This document shows positions 33,427 to 44,400 of a stretch of 64,000 nucleotides of DNA, piece after piece. Made by a program: the position numbers and the translations under genes. This stretch comes from Cupriavidus pauculus (lineage in GTDB: Bacteria > Pseudomonadota > Gammaproteobacteria > Burkholderiales > Burkholderiaceae): assembly GCF_003854935.1 (NCBI RefSeq), contig NZ_CP033970.1:1798001-1862000 (forward strand), given 5' to 3'. Numbering within the stretch: the first letter of the stretch is position 1; every line of letters begins with the position of its first letter. Under the pieces are notes generated by a model. It searched no databases. It saw nothing but the letters and a program-made list of their open reading frames with translations, and had not been told where the DNA came from.

Positions 33427-34383
33427 ATGATCAAGTTCCCTGATTTCGAAGGGCTGGCGATGTTTGCCAAGGTGGCGGAAGAGGGGTCGTTTGCCGCGGC
33501 GGCGCGCGTCATGGGCGTGTCCGTGGCCACCGTGTCGCGCGGCGTTGCCAGGCTGGAGGAGCGGCTAGGAGCACGGCTATTCAATCGCACCTCACGGCAA
33601 CTGGCGTTGACGGAGTTCGGCGCGACGATTGCCGAAAAAGCGGGCGACATCTACCGGCAGGCCGAAGAGGCAGAGAGCGCCGCTAGGGAAATGTCGACGC
33701 AGCCACGTGGCCTCATCCGCCTTGCTGTGCCGATGTCCTTTGGCGTGCGCTGGGTAGCGCCTCTGCTCCCGGCGTTCTTCCAGGCCTATCCCGAGGTCTC
33801 CATCGATCTACACTTGTCCGATGCCACCACAGACATCGTCGCCCAGGGATTTGACGCGGCATTGCGCATTGCCGCACTACCGGATTCCTCGCTGGTCGCC
33901 CGGCGGTTGTGCCGGGTCTCACAGATCTTGGTGGCGTCGTCAGCGTACCTGGACGTTTTCGGTCGCCCGGCCCATCCCCGCGATCTCGTTGGCAGACCAT
34001 GCTTTTCGTATGCCTACCGGGCGCGTGGCGACGTCTGGCGCTTCGCCAATGACGCGGGTGAGGAGCACCCGGTGACGCCGGTGGGGCCGCTGCGCGTGAC
34101 CAACTCGGAAGCGTTTCTACCGATGCTGCTAGCGGGGCAGGGCATTGCAGAGTTGCCGGAATTCATGGCGGGCGAATATCTGGCCGATGGGCGGCTGGAG
34201 GCGATCCTGCCTGGCTGGAGCCTGACACGGGGCGGACTGTACTTCGTCACGCCATCGGCACGAACTCGGCCTGCAAAGGTCACCGCGCTAGCCGATTACC
34301 TTGCAGAACACTTGTCCTCGCCTCCATGGTTGCGGCCGCCGGCTGATGGATCTGGCACTCCAGAGCTAAGGAAACAGCGTTAA
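33427..34383 (+). CDS. LysR-family transcriptional regulator
   Basis: A 318-residue LysR regulator: HTH in [20 protein letters not shown] and [26 protein letters not shown] as the wing, then an effector domain ([20 protein letters not shown]). Start at 33427 puts the normal family spacing before the HTH; an extension to 33397 overlaps the operator. It is divergent from the SDR gene at 32545 and most likely regulates it. Confidence 0.88.
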   Translation: MIKFPDFEGLAMFAKVAEEGSFAAAARVMGVSVATVSRGVARLEERLGARLFNRTSRQLALTEFGATIAEKAGDIYRQAEEAESAAREMSTQPRGLIRLAVPMSFGVRWVAPLLPAFFQAYPEVSIDLHLSDATTDIVAQGFDAALRIAALPDSSLVARRLCRVSQILVASSAYLDVFGRPAHPRDLVGRPCFSYAYRARGDVWRFANDAGEEHPVTPVGPLRVTNSEAFLPMLLAGQGIAELPEFMAGEYLADGRLEAILPGWSLTRGGLYFVTPSARTRPAKVTALADYLAEHLSSPPWLRPPADGSGTPELRKQR

Positions 34384-34412
34384 AAAGACTCTTGCCGACC
34401 CTTAGCGGTCCT

Positions 34413-34772
34413 TCACGTGCGGGCAATTTTGGGTACAGGCTCGCAGAGAATCGTGATGCAAAAGTGCAGACGATCCGTCGAATCTGGATGATCCCTCGAC
34501 CATTCGCGCGCCGCAATCGGGATGGTTTGGCGGCAGAGTTCCGCAGCGTCCAGTGGCGAAAGGTCTTCGAGATTCGTCGTGCCTTGCGGTGCGCTGCCAT
34601 GACCGACCCGTCCATCCTCCGCCAGAATCCACCCTTCCCACCCCAGAATGTGAATCTGTTTGCTGGCGAAATAGTCAACCGCTTCAATGGCTGCATTGAG
34701 AGGTAAGACAATTTCGCGATGGGAGATTGATTGCAGCGCGAGTTCAGGGGGTAGAAATGTCAACGACCTCAT
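34413..34772 (-). CDS. Conserved-looking hypothetical protein
   Basis: A 119-residue open frame. The central part (AAIEAVDYFASKQIHILGWE, then GWILAEDGRVGHGSAPQGT) has the balanced composition of a real protein and I have a general memory of a small uncharacterised family with this GWEGW..DGRVGHG pattern. No signal peptide. No strong ribosome binding site at the 34772 ATG, so the true start may be a little downstream. Base composition is more AT-rich than the average here. Overlapping frames on both strands look like shadows. Function unknown. Confidence 0.6.
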   Translation of the reverse strand: MRSLTFLPPELALQSISHREIVLPLNAAIEAVDYFASKQIHILGWEGWILAEDGRVGHGSAPQGTTNLEDLSPLDAAELCRQTIPIAAREWSRDHPDSTDRLHFCITILCEPVPKIART

Positions 34773-34903
34773 TGCGAGCGTTTTCGCTATTCAAGCTAGC
34801 AGATTAGCCTGATCTCGTCCTGGCCGTCGAGTGTCTGCTCATGGCTGAAAAGAGCCATCCCTCAGCCACACTACCAGCTCCAGCCTTCCGGGCGTCGCAC
34901 GAT

Positions 34904-35368
34904 TCAGACGGTCGTTCCTGGCGACGGCCGGCGGGCCAGGAAGCGATCCAGTTGGGCGGCGAATGCCTTGCTATCTTGTGCGGCGTATGGCGCCGGACCG
35001 CCGGTATCGATGCCCGAGCCGCGAAGCTGGTCCATCACCTCACGCATCGTCAGGCGTTCCTGGATGTTCTCGCGGCTGAACCAGTTTCCGCGGGGGGCGA
35101 GCACATAAGCGCCCTTTTCAAGGGCAGCGGCGGCAAGAGGTATGTCCGCCGTGATCACGAGGTCACCGCTACTTGCGAGTTCGACGATGCGGTCATCGGC
35201 GGCGTCGAAGCCGGCTGGCACTTGCAGCGCCTTGATAAAGCGAGAGGGCGGCGTGCGCATGTACTTGTTCGCTACCAGCGTCACGCACACCTCGACACGC
35301 TGCGCGGCCCGGAACAACATTTCTTTGACAACGACAGGGCAGGCGTCTGCGTCAACCAGTATTTGCAT
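34904..35368 (-). CDS. yaiI: UPF0178/YaiI-family protein (PIN-like fold)
   Basis: A 154-residue member of the DUF188/UPF0178 family. It starts MQILVDADACPVVVKEMLFR, the family signature with the acidic cluster of a NYN/PIN-like nuclease fold, and continues DRIVELASSGDLVITADIPL and VLAPRGNWFSRENI. The biochemical role is not established. GGAAATACCGCG precedes the ATG. Confidence 0.85.
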   Translation of the reverse strand: MQILVDADACPVVVKEMLFRAAQRVEVCVTLVANKYMRTPPSRFIKALQVPAGFDAADDRIVELASSGDLVITADIPLAAAALEKGAYVLAPRGNWFSRENIQERLTMREVMDQLRGSGIDTGGPAPYAAQDSKAFAAQLDRFLARRPSPGTTV

Positions 35369-35508
35369 CGCGGTATTTCCAGTCCAGGGAGGAGTGTGCT
35401 CATGCTACTGCCCGCCGGCGTCTCGCACGCTTGCGCGCACAATCCCAACCTCAGGCAGCAAACACCCCAACAACACATCAAACGCCGCCTCGGCGCCTCC
35501 CGGTCGTT

Positions 35509-37521
<2,013 letters not shown>

Positions 37522-37794
37522 TACATACTCCTGTGGGCAGGCGGCTGATGATTTGGCGTTCTACCGCTATGCACGACATTGCTGACCGCTTGCCAGTACA
37601 CAAGGCTCCTACAGCGAGAACCTTCTGCCGGTCCACAGTGTGCGCGAAAAATGGGGATCGCGCATGATACTGATCGCGATGATGCAGTGCAACGTGAGCT
37701 TGGCTCGCGCTTTGCGATTGTGGACGGTGGGTTGCATTTCAAGCGGCCGCCACGCTCATCGCGCGTTTCAACGGGCCTGCAACGACCCTGGACA

Positions 37795-38451
37795 TCAGGC
37801 GGAAGGGGCTTCGGCCAGCAAGACCAGGTCTGCCAAGGCTCTGCCGCCTGCCGAAATATGGATGCGCATCGCTTCGGCGGCGGCATCCGCTTGTCCGCTC
37901 AGTATCGCGTCGACAACCTGGCTGTGTTCGCGATAAGACGACGCCAGGCGCGCCTCATTGATAAGGTCCTTGCGCTGCCAGTAAATGGCCAGGCGCCTTC
38001 TCAACTGGACGATCTGCTCGGTCAGAAACGGATTGGCTGCGGCCTGGTACAGCACGTCATGGAAGGCGCGATTTGCCTCGGCATAGGCGGCCGCATTGCA
38101 TGCACGGGCCGGGATACCCGCGGCTTCGTGCGCGGTTGACAGTGCTTTTCGACCCTCTGTGGAAATTCGTCGCGTCGCCAGACGGGCGACCACCCCCTCC
38201 ATTTCCGCCAGCGTCTCGAACATGGCCACCAGCTCCGCCGCACTGGGCTTGTGGACAAACATGCCGGCACGCGGCGCGATCGATACCAATCCTTGGGCTG
38301 CGAGCATCAGTAACGCCTCGCGGACAGGCGTGCGCGAGCTGTCGAACTGTTCGGCCAAGGCCTTCTCATCTATCTGCGCGCCAGGGCGCAACTCGCCGGC
38401 CTGGATCGCGGCGATAACGTTTTCTCGGATGCGGTCTTGGAGCGATTGCAC
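37795..38451 (-). CDS. GntR-family regulator, FadR/FCD subfamily
   Basis: A 218-residue regulator: winged HTH (DEKALAEQFDSSRTPVREAL, then VSIAPRAGMFVHK) followed by an FCD effector domain (AYAEANRAFHDVLYQAAANP, YREHSQVVDAILSGQ) with the metal/ligand His residues usual for the subfamily. GTG start at 38451 with AGAGGG ahead. The 78-base gap to the divergent enoyl-CoA hydratase gene contains a perfect TTTTGATATATCAAAA palindrome, so it should repress that operon and itself. The effector is probably an organic acid or CoA-linked intermediate. Confidence 0.88.
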   Translation of the reverse strand: MQSLQDRIRENVIAAIQAGELRPGAQIDEKALAEQFDSSRTPVREALLMLAAQGLVSIAPRAGMFVHKPSAAELVAMFETLAEMEGVVARLATRRISTEGRKALSTAHEAAGIPARACNAAAYAEANRAFHDVLYQAAANPFLTEQIVQLRRRLAIYWQRKDLINEARLASSYREHSQVVDAILSGQADAAAEAMRIHISAGGRALADLVLLAEAPSA

Positions 38452-38493
38452 GGGTTAACCCTCTACTTTCCCTTGGAAAATATCTGTAGCCTG

Positions 38494-38527
38494 TTTTGAT
38501 ATATCAAAAGGCCAACGAAATATATCA
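38494..38527. promoter_or_regulatory. GntR operator: perfect 16-bp palindrome plus half-site
   Basis: TTTTGATATATCAAAA (38494-38509) is a perfect palindrome, and ATATATCAA recurs at 38519-38527, just before the ATG at 38530. It lies between the GntR gene and its divergent operon in an AT-rich patch that also must hold both promoters. Confidence 0.65.
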
Positions 38528-38529
38528 AG

Positions 38530-39291
38530 ATGAATGATAACTTGCCCTCGCTCTCCGTCGAAGGTCGCATTGCCACGATTACGCTGCGACGACCCAAGGT
38601 GGCCAATCGCCTAAGTCCAGCCGACCTCGACGCATTGCGCGATCACGTGGCGGCGGTCAACGGCCGGCCAGAGGTGCTTGTGCTCCGATTTGCCGCCGAG
38701 GGCAAGTATTTCTGCAGTGGCTACGACATCGGCTCCCTGGGTGGCAAAGCGGAAGAGGGCGCCGCAAATTTCGGCGACGTGATGGATGCCATCGCCGTGG
38801 CTCGGCCGGTCACGATCGCTGCGATCCAGGGCGGGGTCTACGGGGGAGCAACGGACCTCTGCCTGGCATGCGATTTCCGGGTGGGGGTACCGGATTGCGA
38901 CATGTTCATGCCGGCTGCTCGGCTCGGCCTGCATTTCTATCGCGGCGGCATGGAGCGCTATGTCTCGCGTCTCGGTCTGAACGCGGCCAAGAGGCTGTTT
39001 CTGACAGCCGACCGTATTTCGGCGGAAGAGATGCTGCGCGTGGGCTTTCTGACAGAGCTGGTGGCAGCCGAGGCGCTGACTTCCCGTGTCGAAGCACTGA
39101 GCGCGCAGCTTGCCAGCATGGCGCCCATTGCGCTGCTGGGCATGAAACGCCACCTCAACGACATCGCCTGCGGGCGCCTTGACATTGACGCCTTGCAGGA
39201 GGACATCCGTCACTCGGAGTCATCGGAAGACCTGCGCGAGGGCGCAGCAGCATGGCGGGAAAAACGGATCCCGGCGTTCCACGGCAGGTAG
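38530..39291 (+). CDS. Enoyl-CoA hydratase/isomerase family protein
   Basis: A 253-residue crotonase-fold protein. It has ITLRRPKVANRLSPADL, the oxyanion-hole segment KYFCSGYDIGSL and the second one GGVYGGATDLCLACDFRVG. The usual catalytic Glu of the second position is not obvious in ARLGLHFYRGGMERYVSRLG, so it may be an isomerase, hydrolase or decarboxylase-like crotonase rather than a classic hydratase. It leads a GntR-controlled operon with a Bug receptor and a CaiB-type CoA-transferase, which suggests uptake, CoA activation and degradation of a carboxylic acid. The ribosome binding site is weak. Confidence 0.83.
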   Translation: MNDNLPSLSVEGRIATITLRRPKVANRLSPADLDALRDHVAAVNGRPEVLVLRFAAEGKYFCSGYDIGSLGGKAEEGAANFGDVMDAIAVARPVTIAAIQGGVYGGATDLCLACDFRVGVPDCDMFMPAARLGLHFYRGGMERYVSRLGLNAAKRLFLTADRISAEEMLRVGFLTELVAAEALTSRVEALSAQLASMAPIALLGMKRHLNDIACGRLDIDALQEDIRHSESSEDLREGAAAWREKRIPAFHGR

Positions 39292-39341
39292 CCTGCCGCG
39301 GCCATTCACTCAAGTGGCGATACAGCTACGGAGGAGACATC

Positions 39342-40331
39342 ATGATGAAGACCACCCCGACCCGTCGTACTGTGCTTGCCGTGATCGGCACGGTGATGGG
39401 CGCCTTGCCCATTGCCGCCTCGGCGCAGGCCAACTATCCCACCAAGCCGATACGACTCGTGATCGGCTTTCCCGCCGGCGGCGGCGCCGACAATACCGCG
39501 CGCCTCTACGGCGATGCGCTGAGTCGAGAGCTGGGCCAGCCGGTGGTCGTCGACAACCGGCCGGGGGCGGGCACGACTATCGCGGCGGAGTATGTCGCCA
39601 AATCGGCCCCCGACGGCTACACGCTGTATATTGCCACCGCCAGTCTGATGGGTGGCGACAAGGTGCTGTACAAGAACATTCGCTACGAGCCGTCAGACTT
39701 CGCGCCCATCACGAAGCTGTCGGCGGCGCCGCTGATCCTGGCCGTGAACAAGGACGCTGGCATCCGGAACGTGCAGGACCTGATTGCCCAGGCCAAGGCC
39801 CATCCGGGCGCCATCAACTATTCGTCATCGGGCAACGGCGTGATCACGCACCTGGCGGGCGTCTATTTCACCAAGCTGGCCGGCGTGCGCATGACACACG
39901 TGCCGTACAAGGGCGGCGCGCCGTCGGCACAGGCTGTCGCAGCCGGAGACGTGCAACTGACGTTCGGCACGGCGCCGTCCGTCAAACCCATGATCGACAC
40001 CCACAAGGTGATTCCGATCGCCGTCACGTCGGCCCAACGCTCGAATGCAAACCCGCAGTTGCCGACCATTGCAGAAAGCGGCCTCAAGGGCTACGACCTT
40101 TCCGCCTGGTACGGGCTTTTTGCACCCGCCAGGACCCCGCCGGAAATCATCGACAAGCTGTTTGCGGCGACGGCAAAGGTCATGGCCGATCCCGAACTTC
40201 GCAAGCGCTTCCTGGCGCAAGGCGACGAGGTGTCCGTATCGGCTTCCGTGGCCGAGTTTCGCGAATTCGCTGCACGCGAAGGCAAGATCGGCGTGGACCT
40301 TGCGCAATCGAGCGGGGCGAAGATTGACTGA
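39342..40331 (+). CDS. Bug/TctC-family periplasmic solute-binding protein
   Basis: A 329-residue receptor with a signal peptide ending AASAQ and the mature start NYPTKPIRLVIGFPAGGGAD, with DNRPGAGTTIAA, YKGGAPSAQAV and QLPTIAESGLKG further on. ATG 39342 has GGAGGAGACATC before it. It sits between the crotonase and the CoA-transferase genes of the GntR operon; its stop overlaps the possible first ATG of the transferase gene. It probably captures the operon's carboxylate substrate. Confidence 0.9.
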   Translation: MMKTTPTRRTVLAVIGTVMGALPIAASAQANYPTKPIRLVIGFPAGGGADNTARLYGDALSRELGQPVVVDNRPGAGTTIAAEYVAKSAPDGYTLYIATASLMGGDKVLYKNIRYEPSDFAPITKLSAAPLILAVNKDAGIRNVQDLIAQAKAHPGAINYSSSGNGVITHLAGVYFTKLAGVRMTHVPYKGGAPSAQAVAAGDVQLTFGTAPSVKPMIDTHKVIPIAVTSAQRSNANPQLPTIAESGLKGYDLSAWYGLFAPARTPPEIIDKLFAATAKVMADPELRKRFLAQGDEVSVSASVAEFREFAAREGKIGVDLAQSSGAKID

Positions 40332-40366
40332 TGCCGAAGGGTAAACCAAGCATGAAGGAAACCGGT

Positions 40367-41521
40367 ATGAACGTCCTGCAGGGCCCGCTGCACGGCATTA
40401 CGGTCATTGACCTGACCCGGGTGCTGGCCGGCCCCTACTGCACAATGATGCTGGCCGACCTGGGCGCCCGCGTCATCAAGATCGAAAACCCCGGCAAGGG
40501 CGACGACTCGCGCCAGGTGGGGCCATTCGTCGACGGCGAATCCGCATATTTTGCGTCGGTCAACCGCAACAAGTCGTCGATTGCGCTTGATCTGAAGGCC
40601 GACGTGGACCGGGCAGTCCTTGAACGGATGCTGGAAGGGGCCGATGTTCTGGTCGAGAACTTTCGCGCCGGCGTGATGGACAAGCTGGGCTACACCTGGG
40701 AGATGCTTCGGCAGCGATATCCGCGCCTAGTGTACGCGTCCATATCCGGCTTTGGCCAGACAGGTCCCTATCGAAACCGGCCGGCCTATGACATGGTAGT
40801 CCAGGCGATGGGCGGACTGATGAGCGTGACGGGCGAGCCGGATGGAAACCCGGCGCGCGTCGGCGTGTCGATCGGCGATATTGGTGCCGGCCTATATGCC
40901 ACCATCGGCATCCAGGCCGCGCTCCTGCGCCGCGCGACAACGGGAGTGGGGGAGCGGGTCGACATCTCGATGCTCGATTGCCAGGTGGCGCTGCTGGAAA
41001 ATCCCATCGCCCGCTTCTCCGCGACGGGCACGGTGCCCAAGCCGCTCGGCACCCGCCATCCGTCGATTACGCCGTTCGACATGTTCGCCACGCAAGACGG
41101 CTTCGTTGTCATCGCTGTCGGCAACGACGCGCTGTTCGAGCGGCTTTGCAACGCGCTGGACCGACCCGAGTGGATCGCAGACCCGAGATTCGCATCCGTA
41201 CCGGCCCGCAACGAACATCACGCTGCACTGAAGGCATGTCTGGAAGGCCGATTGCGGGAGGCCAGGACGGCGAATTGGGAAGCCGTGCTGGAGGCAGCCG
41301 GCGTACCGCATGGACCCTTGAACGGTGTGCCGGAGATCATGGAGAACGCCCACGTATCTGCCCGACACATGCTGTTGGACGTCCCGATCGGGGGCGACAG
41401 GACGCTGCGTGTGTCTGGAAACCCCATCAAGATCGGCGAAGCGTGGCAGGGTAGCGCTGTACGCCGCGCGCCCCGACTGGATGAAGATCGTGAAGCCCTG
41501 CTAGGGGAGTTCGGCACCTGA
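40367..41521 (+). CDS. CaiB/BaiF-family (class III) CoA-transferase
   Basis: A 384-residue class III CoA-transferase. It has GITVIDLTRVLAGPYCTMML, the nucleotide-binding ADLGARVIKIENPGKGDDSR, and the catalytic Asp probably in YDMVVQAMGGLMSVTG, followed by ISMLDCQVALLENP. Three in-frame starts exist: 40331, 40352 and 40367. I chose 40367 because AAGGAA lies six bases upstream and the homology follows directly. It would transfer CoA between an acyl-CoA donor and the acid imported through the receptor. Confidence 0.87.
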   Translation: MNVLQGPLHGITVIDLTRVLAGPYCTMMLADLGARVIKIENPGKGDDSRQVGPFVDGESAYFASVNRNKSSIALDLKADVDRAVLERMLEGADVLVENFRAGVMDKLGYTWEMLRQRYPRLVYASISGFGQTGPYRNRPAYDMVVQAMGGLMSVTGEPDGNPARVGVSIGDIGAGLYATIGIQAALLRRATTGVGERVDISMLDCQVALLENPIARFSATGTVPKPLGTRHPSITPFDMFATQDGFVVIAVGNDALFERLCNALDRPEWIADPRFASVPARNEHHAALKACLEGRLREARTANWEAVLEAAGVPHGPLNGVPEIMENAHVSARHMLLDVPIGGDRTLRVSGNPIKIGEAWQGSAVRRAPRLDEDREALLGEFGT

Positions 41522-41584
41522 CGGGTCGTCCACGGGAAAACTGGCCATGGCCAGGTGTGGAGGCTGCCCGGCCGGACGACAAGG

Positions 41585-42082
41585 TTATCGCCGGATCTGA
41601 CCGAATCCACCCTCCGCCCATCGCGTCGCGCTGTCCACCGTCAAACGAAAGTCCGCGGGCACGCTGACGCTCGCCACGACCTCACCATACGGATCGATTG
41701 CGGTCAGCGTGCCGAACGGTTCGAATTCGTCCGGCGTGATTGCGAGTTTGACGGTCAGCATCTGCAAAGCAGTCGTAATGGTGACTTCCTTGTTCAGTCG
41801 TGCATGCAACTGCTGCTCGTGCCGGCGGATGACTTCGGACGCTGTCTTGACCAACGTCTGGTGCGCAGCCGCGTCGAGCGGCTTGGGATCGACCTTGTTC
41901 CGGCCCATTGTCCACGGGCCGACGAGTGCAGGCTCGACATGACCGTCGCGAATCATCTCCACAGCCCATCCTTCGCCGTCCTCGTTCTTGATGACCCTTG
42001 CCGTCCAGCCTTTGTCTCGCCAAATCCTCGGTTCGTGGATGTGCGGAACGTCGTCTTCCAGGGGGGTGGGATTCGAGGACAT
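41585..42082 (-). CDS. Hypothetical protein downstream of a LexA-type box
   Basis: A 165-residue protein of unknown function. The N-terminal part (PRIWRDKGWTARVIKNEDGE, then GWAVEMIRDGHVEPALVGPW) is tryptophan-rich and well balanced; a mid-region helix (TASEVIRRHEQQLHARLNKE) precedes a beta-rich end (TAIDPYGEVVASVSVPADF). No signal or membrane segment. The start at 42082 is preferred; a frame to 42139 would begin inside the inverted repeat CTGTATGAATATACAG, a textbook LexA box, so the gene may be induced by DNA damage. Confidence 0.65.
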   Translation of the reverse strand: MSSNPTPLEDDVPHIHEPRIWRDKGWTARVIKNEDGEGWAVEMIRDGHVEPALVGPWTMGRNKVDPKPLDAAAHQTLVKTASEVIRRHEQQLHARLNKEVTITTALQMLTVKLAITPDEFEPFGTLTAIDPYGEVVASVSVPADFRLTVDSATRWAEGGFGQIRR

Positions 42083-42118
42083 GGGCGAAGCGTCAGGAGT
42101 CAAGGTGGCGGGATTATA

Positions 42119-42134
42119 CTGTATGAATATACAG
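42119..42134 (-). promoter_or_regulatory. LexA (SOS) box
   Basis: CTGT-ATGAATAT-ACAG matches the gammaproteobacterial/betaproteobacterial LexA consensus CTGT-N8-ACAG, and the symmetry extends one base further on each side (ACTGTAT/ATACAGT). It lies 37 bases upstream of the leftward hypothetical gene; the rightward repeat protein starts 230 bases away. Confidence 0.65.
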
Positions 42135-42365
42135 TGCAAGTGATCAGCAGCAAACTAGCATCCAATCATTGTTATGTTAAATACCAGATACCAGTAAAAA
42201 TTGCCTCCCCAAGCATCCCTGCCACCCACAACCGCCTCCCGAGTGCCGCCCCAGCCCCACGAGGCCCTCCCACGCCCCGGCACCATCCTTGCAACCGACT
42301 GAGACACGCCGCTTGCCGCCCCAGGCGTCATAGCGGTCCATGCCACCCGACACGTTGAGGTTTTC

Positions 42366-42683
42366 ATGATCAAGACACTCCTGCACAGCGTTATGGCAGT
42401 CGCCGTCGTCGCCGCGCCGTTGGCGTATGCCCAGACCAAGTCGGTCGATCCGTACACCCAGGGCGCTAAGACGGCCAAGCCTGATCCGTATCTGGACGGG
42501 GCCAAGACCGGCAAGCCGGATACGTTCACCGATGGTGCGAAGTCTGGCAAGTTCGACTCCTATACTGAAGGCGCCCGTCAGCCGACCGCTTCGAGCCTGG
42601 CGCCGGGCAAGACGGCGGATCCGTTCACGGATGGCGCGCGCAAGGCTGATCCCTACACCGATGGCGCGAAAAGTTCGCGATAG
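42366..42683 (+). CDS. Secreted protein of tandem DPYTDGAK repeats
   Basis: A 105-residue protein. The signal peptide runs to about residue 23 (VAAPLAYAQ). The mature part is almost wholly made of short degenerate repeats: DPYTQGAKTAKP, DPYLDGAKTGKP, DTFTDGAKSGKF, DSYTEGARQP, then DPFTDGARKA and DPYTDGAKSS, i.e. D-(P/T/S)-(Y/F)-(T/L)-x-G-A-(K/R). It is rich in Lys, Asp and Gly and likely unfolded or a periplasmic linker. GAGG lies upstream of the ATG. I know no function for it; Asp/Lys repeats might bind a metal, wall or polyanion, which is only a guess. Confidence 0.7.
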   Translation: MIKTLLHSVMAVAVVAAPLAYAQTKSVDPYTQGAKTAKPDPYLDGAKTGKPDTFTDGAKSGKFDSYTEGARQPTASSLAPGKTADPFTDGARKADPYTDGAKSSR

Positions 42684-42930
42684 CCTGCCAGTGCGCTAGC
42701 CGATCGTCACCGCACTTTCGGACATGCCCGCGCGGCCTGCACCGCGCACCGCCCGGCGGCCCCAGCGGCCATCGGGCCCGGCCGCTGCGGCTGGCCCGAT
42801 CGCAGCCGGCCACAACGAGCCGCGTCAACTGCACCCCGGTGGGATAGAATCGCCCAATCCGGGGTCGCCCCCGTCCCTGCACTCCCCTTCTGGGCCAGCC
42901 TTCGCGGTCGGGCCTGTTATCGATCCAGTT

Positions 42931-44397
42931 ATGACTAAACAGCTCGTGCGCGTCCAAAGCGGTGTACCGGGGCTTGATACGATTCTTTGCGGCGGCCTTG
43001 TGCAGGGGGCGACGTACATCGTCCAGGGCAGTCCCGGCGCGGGAAAGACGATCCTGGCCAACCAGATCGCGTTCCATCAGGTCAAGGCCGGCGGCCGCAT
43101 TCTCTACGTGACGCTGCTGGCGGAGTCGCATGACCGGTTGTTCCAGGCGCTGGCGACGTTCGATTTCTACGATGGCGCAGCGGTCGGCCGCGACGTCTTC
43201 TACATCAGCCTGTTCAAGATCCTGCAGGAGCAGGGGCTCCAGGCGCTGGTCAAGGCGCTGCGCCAGGAAATGGCGCGCAACCAGTGCGACACGCTGGTGC
43301 TGGACGGCCTGCTGATTGCCAAGGACAAGGCCGAGTCCGCGCTGGACGTCAAGACGTTCGTGGCCGAATTGCAGAGCCACGCGGCGTTCACCGGCTGCAC
43401 CGTCTTCTTCCTGACCAGCGCCGGCATCGACGATGTCAGCCCCGAACACACGATGGTCGATGGCGTCATCCAGCTCAAGGAAGAACTGGTCGGCATCCGG
43501 ACCGTGCGCCAGATGCGCATCTCCAAGTCGCGCGGCAGTGCCGCGCTGGGCGGCCTGCACCAGTACCGCATCTCCGACCACGGCATCGACGTCTATCCGC
43601 GCCTGGAGGCGCTGCACGACACTCCGTCCAGCGACGAATGGCTCGAACACGCGCGCCTGGAAACCGGCGTGCAGGGCCTGGAACCGCTGATCGGCGGCGG
43701 GCTGCCAGCCAGTTCGGTGACGCTGCTCATGGGCGCGGCCGGCAGCGGTAAGACGACGTTCGGCATCAATTTCCTGAGCCTGGTCACCCCCGAGTCGCCC
43801 GGGCTCTATTTCGGGTTCTACGAATCGCCGCTGCGGTTGAAGGCGAAGGCGCGCGCGCTGGGCATCGACCTCGATGCGCTGGAGCGCTCCCGCGCGCTGT
43901 ACATCCTCTGGAATCCGATGACCGAGAACCTGCTGGACCTGCTGGGCCACCAGTTGCTCGCCGCCGTGCGCGAACATGGCGTGCGCCGGGTGTTCATCGA
44001 TGGCGTGACGGGGTTCCAGCGGTCTGCCTTCCACCAGGGCCGCCTGGTCGAGTTCTACACGGCCGTGACCAATGAACTGCGCGCCGCCGGCGTTTCCACC
44101 GTCGCGACGCTGGAGGTGCCGGATTTCAACAGCCTGACGGGCACCGATCCCCTGCCCGACTACAGCAGCCTGATGGACAACCTGATGCTGCTGCGGCACG
44201 TCAGGCTGGGCGGCGAGCTGCGGCGGTTCGTGGGCGTCGTCAAGATGCGCGACAGCGCGTTCGACACCACGTTCCATGACGTCGTGATCGGTCCCGGAGG
44301 CCTGCGGGTCGCCAACCGCCTGATCGTGTCCCAACATCCAGGCGAACCGGATTCTGTTTCAGTTTTCACAGGCGCCCAACCCCAAACCAGGTCCTAA
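42931..44397 (+). CDS. Double-domain KaiC-like RecA-fold ATPase
   Basis: A 488-residue protein with two RecA/KaiC modules. The first has RVQSGVPGLDTILCGGLVQG and Walker A GSPGAGKT (residues 33-40); the second has GLEPLIGGGLP and Walker A GAAGSGKT (268-275), with Walker B-like LVLDGL and VFIDGV. In cyanobacterial KaiC each module has a Glu-Glu pair for catalysis; here each has one (LLAESHD and GFYESP). Start 42931 begins the homology. There is no KaiA or KaiB. A stand-alone response regulator follows three bases later, so it may be a signalling ATPase coupled to that receiver, as suggested for other proteobacterial KaiC homologues. Confidence 0.85.
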   Translation: MTKQLVRVQSGVPGLDTILCGGLVQGATYIVQGSPGAGKTILANQIAFHQVKAGGRILYVTLLAESHDRLFQALATFDFYDGAAVGRDVFYISLFKILQEQGLQALVKALRQEMARNQCDTLVLDGLLIAKDKAESALDVKTFVAELQSHAAFTGCTVFFLTSAGIDDVSPEHTMVDGVIQLKEELVGIRTVRQMRISKSRGSAALGGLHQYRISDHGIDVYPRLEALHDTPSSDEWLEHARLETGVQGLEPLIGGGLPASSVTLLMGAAGSGKTTFGINFLSLVTPESPGLYFGFYESPLRLKAKARALGIDLDALERSRALYILWNPMTENLLDLLGHQLLAAVREHGVRRVFIDGVTGFQRSAFHQGRLVEFYTAVTNELRAAGVSTVATLEVPDFNSLTGTDPLPDYSSLMDNLMLLRHVRLGGELRRFVGVVKMRDSAFDTTFHDVVIGPGGLRVANRLIVSQHPGEPDSVSVFTGAQPQTRS

Positions 44398-44400
44398 GCC

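Noticed and set aside
34280-34711. Overlapping open frames on both strands in 34.3-34.7 kb
   Set aside because: They compete with the better-composed frame 34413-34772 and lack coding features.
42625-44337. 570-residue open frame antisense to the KaiC-like gene
   Set aside because: Biased Arg/Gln/His composition and full overlap with a gene carrying two Walker motifs.
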